From: CAVUCE01 sp963739985
Lineage (GTDB): Bacteria; Bacteroidota; Ignavibacteria; Ignavibacteriales; Ignavibacteriaceae
DNA length: 64,000 bases
NCBI GenBank assembly: GCA_963739985.1
Contig: CAVUCE010000008.1
Coordinates: forward strand, 1-64,000
Reading direction: 5' to 3'
The translations under genes were made by a program, and so were the position numbers. The notes under the pieces are model-generated. The model was given only the letters and a program-made list of their open reading frames with translations, did not search any database and was not told the DNA's origin. Position 1 is the first letter of the stretch; each line of letters starts with the position of its first letter. Of this stretch, positions 43,503-52,545 are shown piece by piece.

Positions 43503-45851
43503 TTGTCTTCTAAAATCTCCAGAAGATCATTTATAAAAATTGGTGGAACAGTAGGAACCGGTGTAGCTGTCGGGCTATCCGCAGCACCTTCTAAAACTAA
43601 AGCTGCAGAAAGAGTTAAACCTAAAAAGGTTGAAAAAATTGCAACTACTTGCGAGCAATGTTTTTGGCGTTGTGGAATAATTGCTACAGTTGAAGACGGT
43701 AAGCTTATTACTATAGAAGGAAATCCTCTACATCCAAATAATCGCGGAAAAATTTGCGCTCGCGGTAATGCTGGTGTTGCTCTTCTTTATGAAACAGATC
43801 GACTTAAAAATCCGATGATTAGAGACGGTAAGCGCGGAAGCGGAAAATGGAAAGAAGTTAGCTGGGAAGAAGCATTAGATTATACAGCAAAGAAATTATT
43901 AGCTGTTTCAAAAAAATATGGAGTTGAGGCAAATGCACTTTTCTCTCACGGTGCATCAGCAGGTTTTATTAACGATCTTTATAGATATTGGGGAACTCCG
44001 AATAATGCGGCTCCCTCTTTTGCACAATGCCGTGGCTCCAGAGATGTTGGGTACGAACTAACTTATGGAGAAGCATTAGGTTCACCGGAAAGAATTGATT
44101 TAGCAAACGCGAAAGTAATAACACTTATTGGCAGCGCACTTGGAGAAAATATCCATACGGGACAAATTATAGATTTTACTGATGGATTAGCCAATGGCGC
44201 AAAAGTTATAGCCGTTGATCCTCGGTTTTCTACTGCAGCAAGTAAAGCTGCTCATTGGCTCCCTATAAAACCGGGAACAGATACTGCACTTGTTTTAGCT
44301 TGGATAAATTATGTTATAAGTAATAAAGGCTATGATGTAAATTTTGTAAAAAATAATACAACAGGATTTGCCGAGTTATCAGAACATGTTAAAGATTTCA
44401 CTCCTGAATGGGCAGAAAAGATTACTGAAATTCCAGCTAATGTTATAAAAGAAACTGCTCAGGCAATGATCGATGCAAAGCCTGCCGTTGTGATTCATCC
44501 CGGAAGACATGTTGCATGGTATGGAAATGATGTCCAGCGAGCGAGATCTATGGCTATTTTATCTGCGTTACTTGGAACATGGGGACAAAAAGGCGGATAC
44601 TTTTTAAAATCAAAATGGCCTACTCAATATAATGCTTTGAATATTCCGGATGCTCCTACTCCCAAGAGAGAAAGAGTTGACGGCGCAGGTTATAGGTTTC
44701 CATTTGCAAATCCGGATGAGGGATTAACTCAAGAATTAGTAAAAGCAACATTATCTCAAAAGCCTTATCCAATAAAATCGTGGATGGTTTTCGGGCAGAA
44801 TATTTTTAACAGTATTCCTGATAAACAAGCAACTCTAAAAGCTATAGATGAACTTGATTTTTATTGCGTCGTGGATGTTCGACCAACAGAACCAACTTGG
44901 TATGCAGATGTAGTATTGCCTGAAGATATTTATCTCGAAAGATATGATGCATTGATGACTGTAACCGGTTGGCACGAACAATATGTTTCATTAAGGCAAC
45001 CCGTTGTTAAAAAGAAACTCAATACTCGCCCTGGTTGGTGGATTGCAAAAGAACTTGGTAAACGGCTTGGTCTGGCGGATTATTTCCCTTACGAAGATTA
45101 TGAAGATGTTATTCGCTATCAGCTTCGTGATTCCAGTATTTCATTTACCAAATTAAAAAAAGATGGTGTGATCACCTTTCCAGCGACGCCATATTTGAAG
45201 AATGGTGAATCTTACTCTTTCAAAACACCAAATAAAAAAGTCCAATTTTATTCTGAAGAGCTAAAGAAATTAGGATTCGATCCACTCCCCAAATATGAAG
45301 CTGTCAACGATCCTAATGAAGGATACTTTAGATTAGTTTATGGAATGATGCCAGTTCATTCACACGGTAAAACAGAAAGTAATCCCTGGCTGAATACAAT
45401 TATTTCAGAACCGCGATTGTGGATAAATGAAACTATCGCCAGAAGTATGGGACTAAAAAATGATGATGAAGTGATTGTTGAAAATCAAGATGGAATAAAA
45501 TCCGATAAGATTAAGATAATGACTACTCCGGGAATGCGACCGGATGCAGTTTTTCTCCCTCATGGTTTTGGTGGTAATGACCGTGGATTATTAAACTATA
45601 CAAAGAGAAATGTTTCCGATAATAATTTGATTTCTAAATACAATGTTGATCCAATTAGCGGAGGCACGGGCCTAAGAGTAAACTTTGTAAGATTAATTGT
45701 CGATGGTCAGCCGCTAGCACCTGATGTGGATGTCAATTTTACCGGAGTTTCTTCAAATAAAATATCCGGAGTAAAGCATAAAGAATTGAATAGAACTTTT
45801 AACAATTTACCCGTTAGAAAAAAAGAAGCGGCAATTAAGGAAGGATGCTAG
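43503..45851 (+). CDS. Periplasmic molybdopterin oxidoreductase, PhsA/PsrA type
   Basis: 782 residues. TTG start chosen because GGAGGTGA stands 3-8 bases before it. Tat signal (ISRRSFIKIGGTVGTGVAVG), [4Fe-4S] site C50-x2-C53-x3-C57-x27-C85, probable Mo ligand Cys176 (SFAQCRGSRDVGYE), and bis-MGD-binding domains to the end. DMSO-reductase superfamily, closest in feel to thiosulfate and polysulfide reductases. Partner subunits follow (FeS, cytochrome b), then sulfur transporters. The last residues, KEAAIKEGC, end in a free cysteine; the same AIKEGC ends the rhodanese-like protein at 48580. The substrate is inferred only: thiosulfate, polysulfide or another sulfur oxyanion. Confidence 0.88.
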   Translation: MSSKISRRSFIKIGGTVGTGVAVGLSAAPSKTKAAERVKPKKVEKIATTCEQCFWRCGIIATVEDGKLITIEGNPLHPNNRGKICARGNAGVALLYETDRLKNPMIRDGKRGSGKWKEVSWEEALDYTAKKLLAVSKKYGVEANALFSHGASAGFINDLYRYWGTPNNAAPSFAQCRGSRDVGYELTYGEALGSPERIDLANAKVITLIGSALGENIHTGQIIDFTDGLANGAKVIAVDPRFSTAASKAAHWLPIKPGTDTALVLAWINYVISNKGYDVNFVKNNTTGFAELSEHVKDFTPEWAEKITEIPANVIKETAQAMIDAKPAVVIHPGRHVAWYGNDVQRARSMAILSALLGTWGQKGGYFLKSKWPTQYNALNIPDAPTPKRERVDGAGYRFPFANPDEGLTQELVKATLSQKPYPIKSWMVFGQNIFNSIPDKQATLKAIDELDFYCVVDVRPTEPTWYADVVLPEDIYLERYDALMTVTGWHEQYVSLRQPVVKKKLNTRPGWWIAKELGKRLGLADYFPYEDYEDVIRYQLRDSSISFTKLKKDGVITFPATPYLKNGESYSFKTPNKKVQFYSEELKKLGFDPLPKYEAVNDPNEGYFRLVYGMMPVHSHGKTESNPWLNTIISEPRLWINETIARSMGLKNDDEVIVENQDGIKSDKIKIMTTPGMRPDAVFLPHGFGGNDRGLLNYTKRNVSDNNLISKYNVDPISGGTGLRVNFVRLIVDGQPLAPDVDVNFTGVSSNKISGVKHKELNRTFNNLPVRKKEAAIKEGC

Positions 45852-45860
45852 GATAAGATT

Positions 45861-46589
45861 ATGAGTAAATACGCTATGGTAATTGATATGGACCGATGCG
45901 TTGCCTGTCATGCATGTGAAGTTGCTTGTCGTTCTCATTATGACGTGCCGGTTCCTCATTACAGAAACTGGGTTCACGATTTACCACCGCAAGGTGTTTA
46001 TCCAAATATAAAAAAAGTTAGCTACGTCGGCCTTTGTAATCATTGTGATGATGCACCATGCGTAAAAGCTTGCCCAACAGGAGCAACATATAAACGCAAA
46101 GACGGTGTTGTAGTTGTCGATAAAAATCTTTGTATCGGCTGCGGACTTTGTGCCGAAGCTTGTCCATATGGAGCCAGATATTTAAATCCCGATAACAATA
46201 AAGTTGATAAATGCGATTTTTGCATTGATAGAGTTTCGGAAGGAATTGAACCAGCTTGTGTTGAAACATGTATAGCAAGCGCTAGGATATTTGGAGATTT
46301 AGATGATTCGAATTCCGATGTTTCTAAACTTGTAGCTAGCGGAGCTCAACCGAATGTATCATCAAAAGTGAATGTAGGCCCAAATATCTATTATCTTGAT
46401 AAGCATGAGAACTTTCCTATAATTCAAGCAGCTTTTCCTCCAAAAATCACCAAAATGCCAACACCGCAAAAATTGTGGTCAAAAGTTATTCGTCCGCTTT
46501 TCTGGCTCGCTATAGGTGGTTCTTTCTTAGGTCAGTTAGTTGCATTTTCAACTCAATTATTAAAAGGCGAAAGTGACGTTAAGGAGTAA
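45861..46589 (+). CDS. Four-cluster ferredoxin subunit with C-terminal membrane anchor
   Basis: 242 residues. Four cysteine groups for [4Fe-4S] clusters: CVACHACEVAC, CNHCDDAPCVKACPTG, CIGCGLCAEACPYG, and CDFCIDRVSEGIEPACVETC. A single membrane helix near the end (PLFWLAIGGSFLGQLVAFST), as in FdnH. Wires electrons between the molybdoprotein and the cytochrome b subunit. 9 bases after the catalytic gene and 2 before the next. Confidence 0.92.
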   Translation: MSKYAMVIDMDRCVACHACEVACRSHYDVPVPHYRNWVHDLPPQGVYPNIKKVSYVGLCNHCDDAPCVKACPTGATYKRKDGVVVVDKNLCIGCGLCAEACPYGARYLNPDNNKVDKCDFCIDRVSEGIEPACVETCIASARIFGDLDDSNSDVSKLVASGAQPNVSSKVNVGPNIYYLDKHENFPIIQAAFPPKITKMPTPQKLWSKVIRPLFWLAIGGSFLGQLVAFSTQLLKGESDVKE

Positions 46590-46591
46590 TT

Positions 46592-47491
46592 ATGGGAAAA
46601 AGTATTAGCAAAATTGGCGATGATGTAAGACTGGATCATGAACTTTTAAAAAAACCAAGACATTTGACCTTTGATGAAAAAAGAATTTTGGCGAATCGTG
46701 TAATGAAAAAACATGGTGTAGCCGGAGTAACACTTCATTGGGTTAATGCAATATCATGGTTTATCTTAATATTTACCGGTGCAGCTTTGCTTTCGGCAGA
46801 GTATTTAAGAGTTGCACCGGATTGGTATATTAACATGATGGAAGGCATTTTTGGAAACAGAAGTGCGATGCTGCATTTTCATATTGCAATAGGAGTTTTT
46901 TGGATCACTACACTTATGCTTTATGGAATATTCGGATATAAAAACTACTTGCTTGATTTTATTAAACACGATCTAACGATAGATAAAGACGATTTGAGAT
47001 GGTTTCCCGCAAAGGCTAAAAACCTTGCAGGTAAACTGAGTCACTATGATATGCCTAAACAAGGAACATATAATGCCGGACAAAAAGCTTATGCGGTTGT
47101 TGTAGCATTTTCAACAATAATTTTAATAATTACCGGACCTATTATGGCTTTTCATCTAGGCTCTACAACTATTATCCAATGGGCTTTAATGTTACATTTT
47201 ATTGCCACCATGTCAGTGTTCGCCGGTATTTTTGTTCATGTATATATGGCAGCGTTATTCCCGGAAGAGCGTCCTGCATTTTTCTCTATGATCACAGGAA
47301 AAGTAAATGAACTTTATGCATATCTTCATCATTACAAATGGTGGGCTGAACTAAAAAGTTATGAACATGAATTCTTCAAAGAGGAGCTTTCGAAAGATGG
47401 TATTGTAGTTCCCGAATTAGAAGAGTGTGATAATATCGCAAATCATAAACATCAGGCAAAGATATTAAACATCAAGGAACAAAAATCATGA
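46592..47491 (+). CDS. Membrane cytochrome b subunit (FdnI/PhsC family)
   Basis: 299 residues with four membrane helices and haem-ligand histidines in the family pattern: VTLHWVNAISWFILIFTG, MLHFHIAIGVFWITTLML, LMLHFIATMSVFAGIFVHVY. Exchanges electrons with the quinone pool. The combination of a PhsA-like catalytic subunit with FdnH/FdnI-like partners gives a PhsABC-type complex, distinct from PsrC/NrfD-type anchors. Long basic cytoplasmic N-terminus (about 45 residues). Overlaps the next gene by 4 bases. Confidence 0.9.
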   Translation: MGKSISKIGDDVRLDHELLKKPRHLTFDEKRILANRVMKKHGVAGVTLHWVNAISWFILIFTGAALLSAEYLRVAPDWYINMMEGIFGNRSAMLHFHIAIGVFWITTLMLYGIFGYKNYLLDFIKHDLTIDKDDLRWFPAKAKNLAGKLSHYDMPKQGTYNAGQKAYAVVVAFSTIILIITGPIMAFHLGSTTIIQWALMLHFIATMSVFAGIFVHVYMAALFPEERPAFFSMITGKVNELYAYLHHYKWWAELKSYEHEFFKEELSKDGIVVPELEECDNIANHKHQAKILNIKEQKS

Positions 47492-47997
47492 AAAAGAAAT
47501 TATGGGATCCGATTTTTGGAGGTATGATGATCGGACTAGCAATGATTCTTACTTTTTATATAGCTGGAAGAGGTTTGGGAGCATCAGGTGCTTTAACTAG
47601 AGTAGGAGCCTGGTTTCAAAATATAGTTCTTCCTTCTGTTACTCAAAAAAGCGAATATCTTTCAAAGTACTTTGCAAACGGTCAAACTCCGCTTAACGAT
47701 TATTTAGTCTTCATGGCAATAGGAATTGTAATCGGCGGATTTGTTGCATCAATCATTTCTAAAGATTTTAAATTCGAAATCCTTAAAGGACCTAATATTT
47801 CAAACAAAGGAAGATTAGGATATGCACTTCTCGGTGGAACGTTAGTGGGTTGGGCTGCAAGAATGGCCGGCGGTTGCACAAGCGGACAGGCTTTAGTTGG
47901 CGGCGCTGAACTTTCGGTAGGCTCATGGGCTTTTATGTTTTCAATATTTATTGGCGGTTTTGCAGTTGCATATTTTGTAAGGAGACAATGGATATGA
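47488..47997 (+). CDS. YeeE/YedE-family sulfur transporter, first half-size protein
   Basis: 169 residues, about four membrane helices. Conserved motif GWAARMAGGCTSGQALVGGA with the Cys that in TsuA-type thiosulfate importers handles sulfur. Coupled by overlap to the cytochrome b gene and to a second YeeE/YedE gene; two half-size proteins probably form one transporter. Confidence 0.88.
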   Translation: MKKKLWDPIFGGMMIGLAMILTFYIAGRGLGASGALTRVGAWFQNIVLPSVTQKSEYLSKYFANGQTPLNDYLVFMAIGIVIGGFVASIISKDFKFEILKGPNISNKGRLGYALLGGTLVGWAARMAGGCTSGQALVGGAELSVGSWAFMFSIFIGGFAVAYFVRRQWI

Positions 47998-48587
47998 TTG
48001 GACCATTAGTTAAAAACGCAATTATTTCCGGAGGAGTTAATTCTCTTTTAGCTGTAGTAATCGGAATTTTATTCGGTTATGCGTTACAGCGCTCAGGATT
48101 TACAAATTCAAAAAAGATTGCATCTACGTTTTACATGAAAGATGTAGATGTACCCATAGTAATGTTTACGGCAATCATAACAGCTGCAATTGGCCTTTGG
48201 GGATTATCCTTGGTTGGATTACTCGATGCAAGCAAATTGTATTTTCTTCCGACTAATATATTACCGGAGATCGTCGGAGGTTTAATATTTGGAGTTGGAA
48301 TGGCTGTTGGCGGATTTTGTCCCGGTACTTCTTTAGCTTCAATGGTAACCGGGAAAATTGATGCAATGGTTTTCGTATTTGGATTTGTACTGGGGAGTTT
48401 ACTATTTGGAGATTTTTATCCGCTTTGGAAAACTTTTTATGAATCCGAAACTCAGGGTATTTGGCGGATAGACCAGTTATTAAATATAAATCTAGGTTTA
48501 GCAGTTTTACTAATTACTCTATTTGCAGTTTTGGGAAGTTTAGGTATGAGAAAATTGCAATACAAATTCTGGGGAAAAAATGATTAA
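47994..48587 (+). CDS. YeeE/YedE-family sulfur transporter, second half-size protein
   Basis: 197 residues from the ATG at 47994, which overlaps the preceding stop as ATGA and has AAGGAG upstream; the frame is open further upstream but that would overlap the first protein. Five or so membrane helices; conserved Cys in MAVGGFCPGTSLASMVTGKI. With the preceding gene it likely moves thiosulfate or another reduced sulfur compound through the membrane. Ends 8 bases inside the next gene. Confidence 0.88.
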   Translation: MIGPLVKNAIISGGVNSLLAVVIGILFGYALQRSGFTNSKKIASTFYMKDVDVPIVMFTAIITAAIGLWGLSLVGLLDASKLYFLPTNILPEIVGGLIFGVGMAVGGFCPGTSLASMVTGKIDAMVFVFGFVLGSLLFGDFYPLWKTFYESETQGIWRIDQLLNINLGLAVLLITLFAVLGSLGMRKLQYKFWGKND

Positions 48588-49179
48588 AATTACTAAGAAA
48601 TATTCGGTTGTTGGAATAGCAATAATCGTTGCATTTCTACTAGCGTTCTTCCCTACTTCATCTTTTATAGGGAAACCTTTTATAGTTGATTCGAATTTTG
48701 GGCAACAGCATTACAACGAAGTTGGTTTATTTACAGTTTCATCATTCCAGGCGGCCAAATATTTTGCTTCAAATCCGGGCGATACCTATTGGCTAGATGT
48801 TAGGAATGCAAAAGAATTCTCAAAAAAACATCTCTCATTAGCTATCAACGAGACAATTAAGCAATTAAAATATTCATCTTGGAAACCAAATGATTTAATT
48901 CTAGTATATGGAGATTCTACAGAAGATGCACAAGAAGCTGTTGCACTATTAAGGCAAGTGTTAAATGCAGATGCTTATGCTATTAAAGGTGGGTTTAATG
49001 AAGTGAACAAATATTTGATAACCCCTATTGGTTTAGAAATTACAGCTAATTTTAGTGATAAGAATTTAATGGAACTTGTTGAATTAAGAAACCAGATATC
49101 AGGTAAAAAAGTTTCCTCAAAAGAACTTTTGGAGAAATTAAAAAGCAATAAACCAAAAGCGATTAAAGAAGGTTGTTAA
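48580..49179 (+). CDS. Membrane-anchored rhodanese-like protein lacking the catalytic Cys, ending in KEGC
   Basis: 199 residues. One N-terminal membrane helix (about 9-30), then a rhodanese domain (YWLDVRNAKEFSKKHLSLAI, KPNDLILVYGDSTEDAQEAV, DAYAIKGGFNEV). Where active rhodaneses have the loop cysteine (YC.sG), this one reads YGDSTED. The only cysteine of the protein is the very last residue, in KAIKEGC, the same ending as the molybdoprotein of this operon. The domain should face the periplasm. I infer a sulfur-carrier or docking role for the tail. Last gene of the operon. Confidence 0.85.
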   Translation: MIKITKKYSVVGIAIIVAFLLAFFPTSSFIGKPFIVDSNFGQQHYNEVGLFTVSSFQAAKYFASNPGDTYWLDVRNAKEFSKKHLSLAINETIKQLKYSSWKPNDLILVYGDSTEDAQEAVALLRQVLNADAYAIKGGFNEVNKYLITPIGLEITANFSDKNLMELVELRNQISGKKVSSKELLEKLKSNKPKAIKEGC

Positions 49180-49319
49180 TCTGAAACATAAAATATGAAC
49201 GAATTTTGAATTAAGGATATTTTTGGAATCACTTACCCATTTTAATATTTCTTATTATATTACAAAATAAATATCTTTTCTAAGATAATTATTAATTATA
49301 ATCCGGAAGGAATAATAGA

Positions 49320-49715
49320 ATGGATAAGATAAAGAAAACCGATGAGGAGTGGCGAGAGGAATTATCAGAAGAAGAATTTTATGTAACTCGTCTAAAAGGT
49401 ACCGAACGTGCTTTTACAGGCAAACTTTATAGTAATAAAGATAAAGGAGTCTATAAATGCACTTGCTGTGGAAATGAGCTATTTTCTTCAGAAACTAAAT
49501 ATGAATCAGGTTCAGGTTGGCCGAGTTTTTTTGCACCATTAAGCCAAGAAAAGATTGATACCGAAAAAGATTCGAGTTTTGGAATGATTAGAACTGAAGT
49601 TACATGCAGCAAATGTGGCGCTCATCTTGGTCATATTTTTGAAGATGGACCGGATCCCACAGGATTGCGTTATTGTATAAATTCTGTTTCACTAAAATTT
49701 GATAAGAAAGATTAA
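49320..49715 (+). CDS. msrB: Peptide-methionine (R)-S-oxide reductase
   Basis: 131 residues. Zinc cysteines C47/C50 (CTCC) and C96/C99 (CSKCG), YESGSGWPSFF, HLGHIFEDGP and the catalytic Cys119 (GLRYCINS). Repairs methionine sulfoxide; no signal peptide, so cytoplasmic. Good ribosome binding site (GGAAGGAATA). 8 bases before the UroD-like methyltransferase gene, so methionine repair and methionine synthesis genes are together. Confidence 0.95.
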   Translation: MDKIKKTDEEWREELSEEEFYVTRLKGTERAFTGKLYSNKDKGVYKCTCCGNELFSSETKYESGSGWPSFFAPLSQEKIDTEKDSSFGMIRTEVTCSKCGAHLGHIFEDGPDPTGLRYCINSVSLKFDKKD

Positions 49716-49723
49716 ACCTAAAA

Positions 49724-50899
49724 ATGAATTCTAAGGGGAGAATTTTTGACGCGATGCATTTGAAAAATCCCGACAGAGTTCCGGTAATGTGCCAACTTTC
49801 TATCGGTCATTATTTTTTGCATTCGGGAATTGATCCATTCGATATTTGGTTTACTTCTGAAGGTTTTGCGAACGCGCTAATTACTTTAGCCAAAAGATAT
49901 CGGTTTGATGGGGTTTTAGTAAATCTACCCGGTCGGCCAAAAGATATAAAAGATCAAATATCCAAAATTGATAAGACTGACGATGGACAAAAGATTCTCT
50001 GGAAAAACGGTAATTACTCAATTATCCCGTTTAACGATAATCCACATTATTACAATAAAGATGGCGGACGTAACTTCCCTACTTTCGAAGAACTGGAACC
50101 TCAGAAATTATTTTATGTGGATCCATGGGACGTAACAGAAATATCATATCCCTTTAAATGGGGTTTTGAATCTGCATTGAGTAATAATGATAATTTTTTT
50201 CCGGAATATCATCTCGATACAATAAAATTATTAAAAGATCGTGTTGGAAATGAATTATCAATCCACTCGGAAATTTTCTCTCCCTGGTCCCAATTCCTCG
50301 AATTATTGAATTATGAAAATGCATTGATGGCAATTCTAGATGATCCCGGAAAAGTAAAACAATGCCTGGAAAGATTTACAGAAGGCGCCATTCAACTAGC
50401 GAAAGAACAAGCAAAATGTAATGTTGATGCAATACTTATTTCGTCTGCATTTGCAGGTGGCGGATTAATTTCGAGAGAACAATACAGCGAATTTGTTCTA
50501 CCTTATGAAAAACAGATTATATTCGAGTTAAGAAAAGAATATGATATTCCGATTTATACTCACACTTGCGGAAGTATAGGAGATAGATTAGATTTAATGC
50601 TGGAAACAGGAACCAATGGTATAGATACCCTAGACCCTCCTCCGCTCGGTAATGTTGAACTTGAAGATGCTGTTTCTAAACTGAAAGGGAAAGTATTTAT
50701 TAAAGGAAATATCGATCCGGTAAATACACTCCTTTACGGCAATAAAGAACAGATAAAAACAGATGTTATCAAAAGACTAGAAGTTGGGAAAAATAATGAC
50801 GGCTACATTCTGAGTACTGCTTGTTCAGTTTCTCCAACTACTAGTCCGGATAAATTAGAATTGCTTGCTGAACTTGCCGAAACTTACGGGAAATATTAA
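49724..50899 (+). CDS. UroD-family (MtaA/CmuA-like) methyltransferase
   Basis: 391 residues. Uroporphyrinogen decarboxylase fold: LKNPDRVPVMCQLSIGHYFL, YDIPIYTHTCGSIGDRLDLM, TGTNGIDTLDPPPLGNVELE, VFIKGNIDPVNTLLYG. The HxC in THTCG is the zinc-binding pair of the methyltransferase branch (MtaA, MtbA, CmuA), not of haem synthesis. Followed by a corrinoid protein and a homocysteine methyltransferase, so it should move a methyl group onto or from the corrinoid. The methyl donor is unknown. Confidence 0.85.
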   Translation: MNSKGRIFDAMHLKNPDRVPVMCQLSIGHYFLHSGIDPFDIWFTSEGFANALITLAKRYRFDGVLVNLPGRPKDIKDQISKIDKTDDGQKILWKNGNYSIIPFNDNPHYYNKDGGRNFPTFEELEPQKLFYVDPWDVTEISYPFKWGFESALSNNDNFFPEYHLDTIKLLKDRVGNELSIHSEIFSPWSQFLELLNYENALMAILDDPGKVKQCLERFTEGAIQLAKEQAKCNVDAILISSAFAGGGLISREQYSEFVLPYEKQIIFELRKEYDIPIYTHTCGSIGDRLDLMLETGTNGIDTLDPPPLGNVELEDAVSKLKGKVFIKGNIDPVNTLLYGNKEQIKTDVIKRLEVGKNNDGYILSTACSVSPTTSPDKLELLAELAETYGKY

Positions 50900-50900
50900 G

Positions 50901-51545
50901 ATGCAAATTGATAATTTAATGAGCCAACTAGCGGAATTTATAATTAGCGGGAAAAAAGATCAGGCAGTCGAGACTACCAAGGAACTACTTGAATTAAATG
51001 TTTCAGCTGAAGATATTTTAGATAATGGTTTATTGTCCGGAATGAACGTGGTTGGTAAAAGATTTAGGGAAAATATTTATTTCGTTCCGCAAGTACTGAT
51101 TTCGGCTAGAGCAATGAAATCTTCGCTCGCAATTCTTGAGCCTTTACTTTCGGAAAAAAAATCGAACGGACTAGGAACCATAGTAATTGGAACTGTAAAA
51201 GGAGATATTCATGATATTGGCAAAAACATTGTTGCTATGATGCTAAAAAGTAATGGATTCAAAGTAATTGATCTGGGAACCGGAATAAGTGTAGAACAGT
51301 TTATTGAAGCTATAAAAAAAGAAAACGCTGATATTCTAGGAATGTCAGCTTTACTCACAACGACTATGATTTATATGCAAACTGTCATCGATAAAATAAA
51401 AAAAGAAGATTTGAATGTTAAGATATTAGTTGGCGGAGCACCTTTGTCTAAACTATTTGCTGAACAAATAGGCGCTGATGCTTTCGCTAAAAATGCATCG
51501 GATGCCGTTATGGAAGCTAAAAATTTAATCGAGATTTCAAGGTAA
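50901..51545 (+). CDS. Corrinoid (B12-binding) methyl-carrier protein
   Basis: 214 residues from the ATG at 50901, directly after the preceding stop. An N-terminal helical cap (about 1-85, MtaC/MtbC type: LDNGLLSGMNVVGKRFRENI, YFVPQVLISARAMKSSLAIL) and a Rossmann B12 domain with the cobalt-ligand motif D102-x-H104-x-x-G107 (GDIHDIG). Shuttles the methyl group between the proteins encoded on either side. Confidence 0.92.
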   Translation: MQIDNLMSQLAEFIISGKKDQAVETTKELLELNVSAEDILDNGLLSGMNVVGKRFRENIYFVPQVLISARAMKSSLAILEPLLSEKKSNGLGTIVIGTVKGDIHDIGKNIVAMMLKSNGFKVIDLGTGISVEQFIEAIKKENADILGMSALLTTTMIYMQTVIDKIKKEDLNVKILVGGAPLSKLFAEQIGADAFAKNASDAVMEAKNLIEISR

Positions 51546-51547
51546 TC

Positions 51548-52432
51548 ATGATAAGTAATTTCTTGGAAAGACTTAAATTAAACAAAATTCTGCTTTGTGA
51601 CGGCGCAATGGGAACGGAATTACAAAAGAGCGGATTAAAATCCGGTGATTGCCCGGAAGAATTAAATCTCACTCATCCGGGATTGATACAAAAAATTCAT
51701 TCCGATTATTTGGTTTCCGGATCAGACATAATAGAAACGAATACTTTCGGTGCTAACAGACAAAGACTAAAAGTATACGGCCTTCAAGACAAAGTTAAAG
51801 AATTAAACGAAGCTGCTGTAAAAATAGCAAAAGCAGTTTGCCCTTCTGACAAATTTATTGCCGGCTCAATCGGCCCTCTTGGTGATATGCTTGAACCTTA
51901 TGGAGAAATTACTGAAGCAGAGGCTTTTAATATATTTAAAGAACAAGCTATCATTTTGGAAAACGCCGGAGTTGATGTTATTTTTATCGAAACTATGATG
52001 TCAATTGAAGAAATGATTATTGCAGCAAAAGCAGTTAAAGAAAATTGTAGTATTCCTGTGAGCGCATCAATGACATTCGAACTTGGCCGGACAGGATTAA
52101 AAACTTCTTTCGGAGTTGATATCCCTACATTTGCTAAAAACATATCAGCAATTAACGTAGATATAATCGGGTCAAATTGCGGCAAAGGTTTTAATGAAAT
52201 GCTTATGGTTGTAAGAGAACTGAAGGATAATTCTCCCCTGCCGATTTTAGCACAAGCTAACGCCGGAATTCCGTCATGGATAGATGGTAAAACGGTATAT
52301 TCAGAAACTCCTGATGTGATTGGAAAAAATGTAAAATCTTTAATAAAATCGGGAGTTAAAATTTTAGGCGGATGCTGTGGTACAACTCCAGCTCATATAA
52401 AAAAGATGAGAGAATTTTTAGATCGTTATTAA
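51548..52432 (+). CDS. Homocysteine S-methyltransferase (MetH N-domain type)
   Basis: 294 residues. The homocysteine-binding TIM barrel: LLCDGAMGTELQKSGL, GSDIIETNTFGANRQRL, SIGPLGDMLEPYGE, GSNCGKGF and GGCCGTTPAHIKKM, which gives the three zinc cysteines. It corresponds to the first domain of MetH and would make methionine from homocysteine with the neighbouring methyl-corrinoid. Two bases after the corrinoid gene. The module has no folate-binding domain. Confidence 0.92.
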   Translation: MISNFLERLKLNKILLCDGAMGTELQKSGLKSGDCPEELNLTHPGLIQKIHSDYLVSGSDIIETNTFGANRQRLKVYGLQDKVKELNEAAVKIAKAVCPSDKFIAGSIGPLGDMLEPYGEITEAEAFNIFKEQAIILENAGVDVIFIETMMSIEEMIIAAKAVKENCSIPVSASMTFELGRTGLKTSFGVDIPTFAKNISAINVDIIGSNCGKGFNEMLMVVRELKDNSPLPILAQANAGIPSWIDGKTVYSETPDVIGKNVKSLIKSGVKILGGCCGTTPAHIKKMREFLDRY

Positions 52433-52545
52433 TTTTTGTGAATCAAATCTTCCAGATCACTTCATACTATATAAACTTCAAAATTAATTTGTAATTATTT
52501 AGTTTTAAACTATATGTTTAATCCAATTTTTAAGGTGTAGGAGAA

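Noticed and set aside
49724..50899. UroD-like gene as haem biosynthesis hemE
   Set aside because: It has the methyltransferase-type THTCG motif and sits with a corrinoid protein and a homocysteine methyltransferase.
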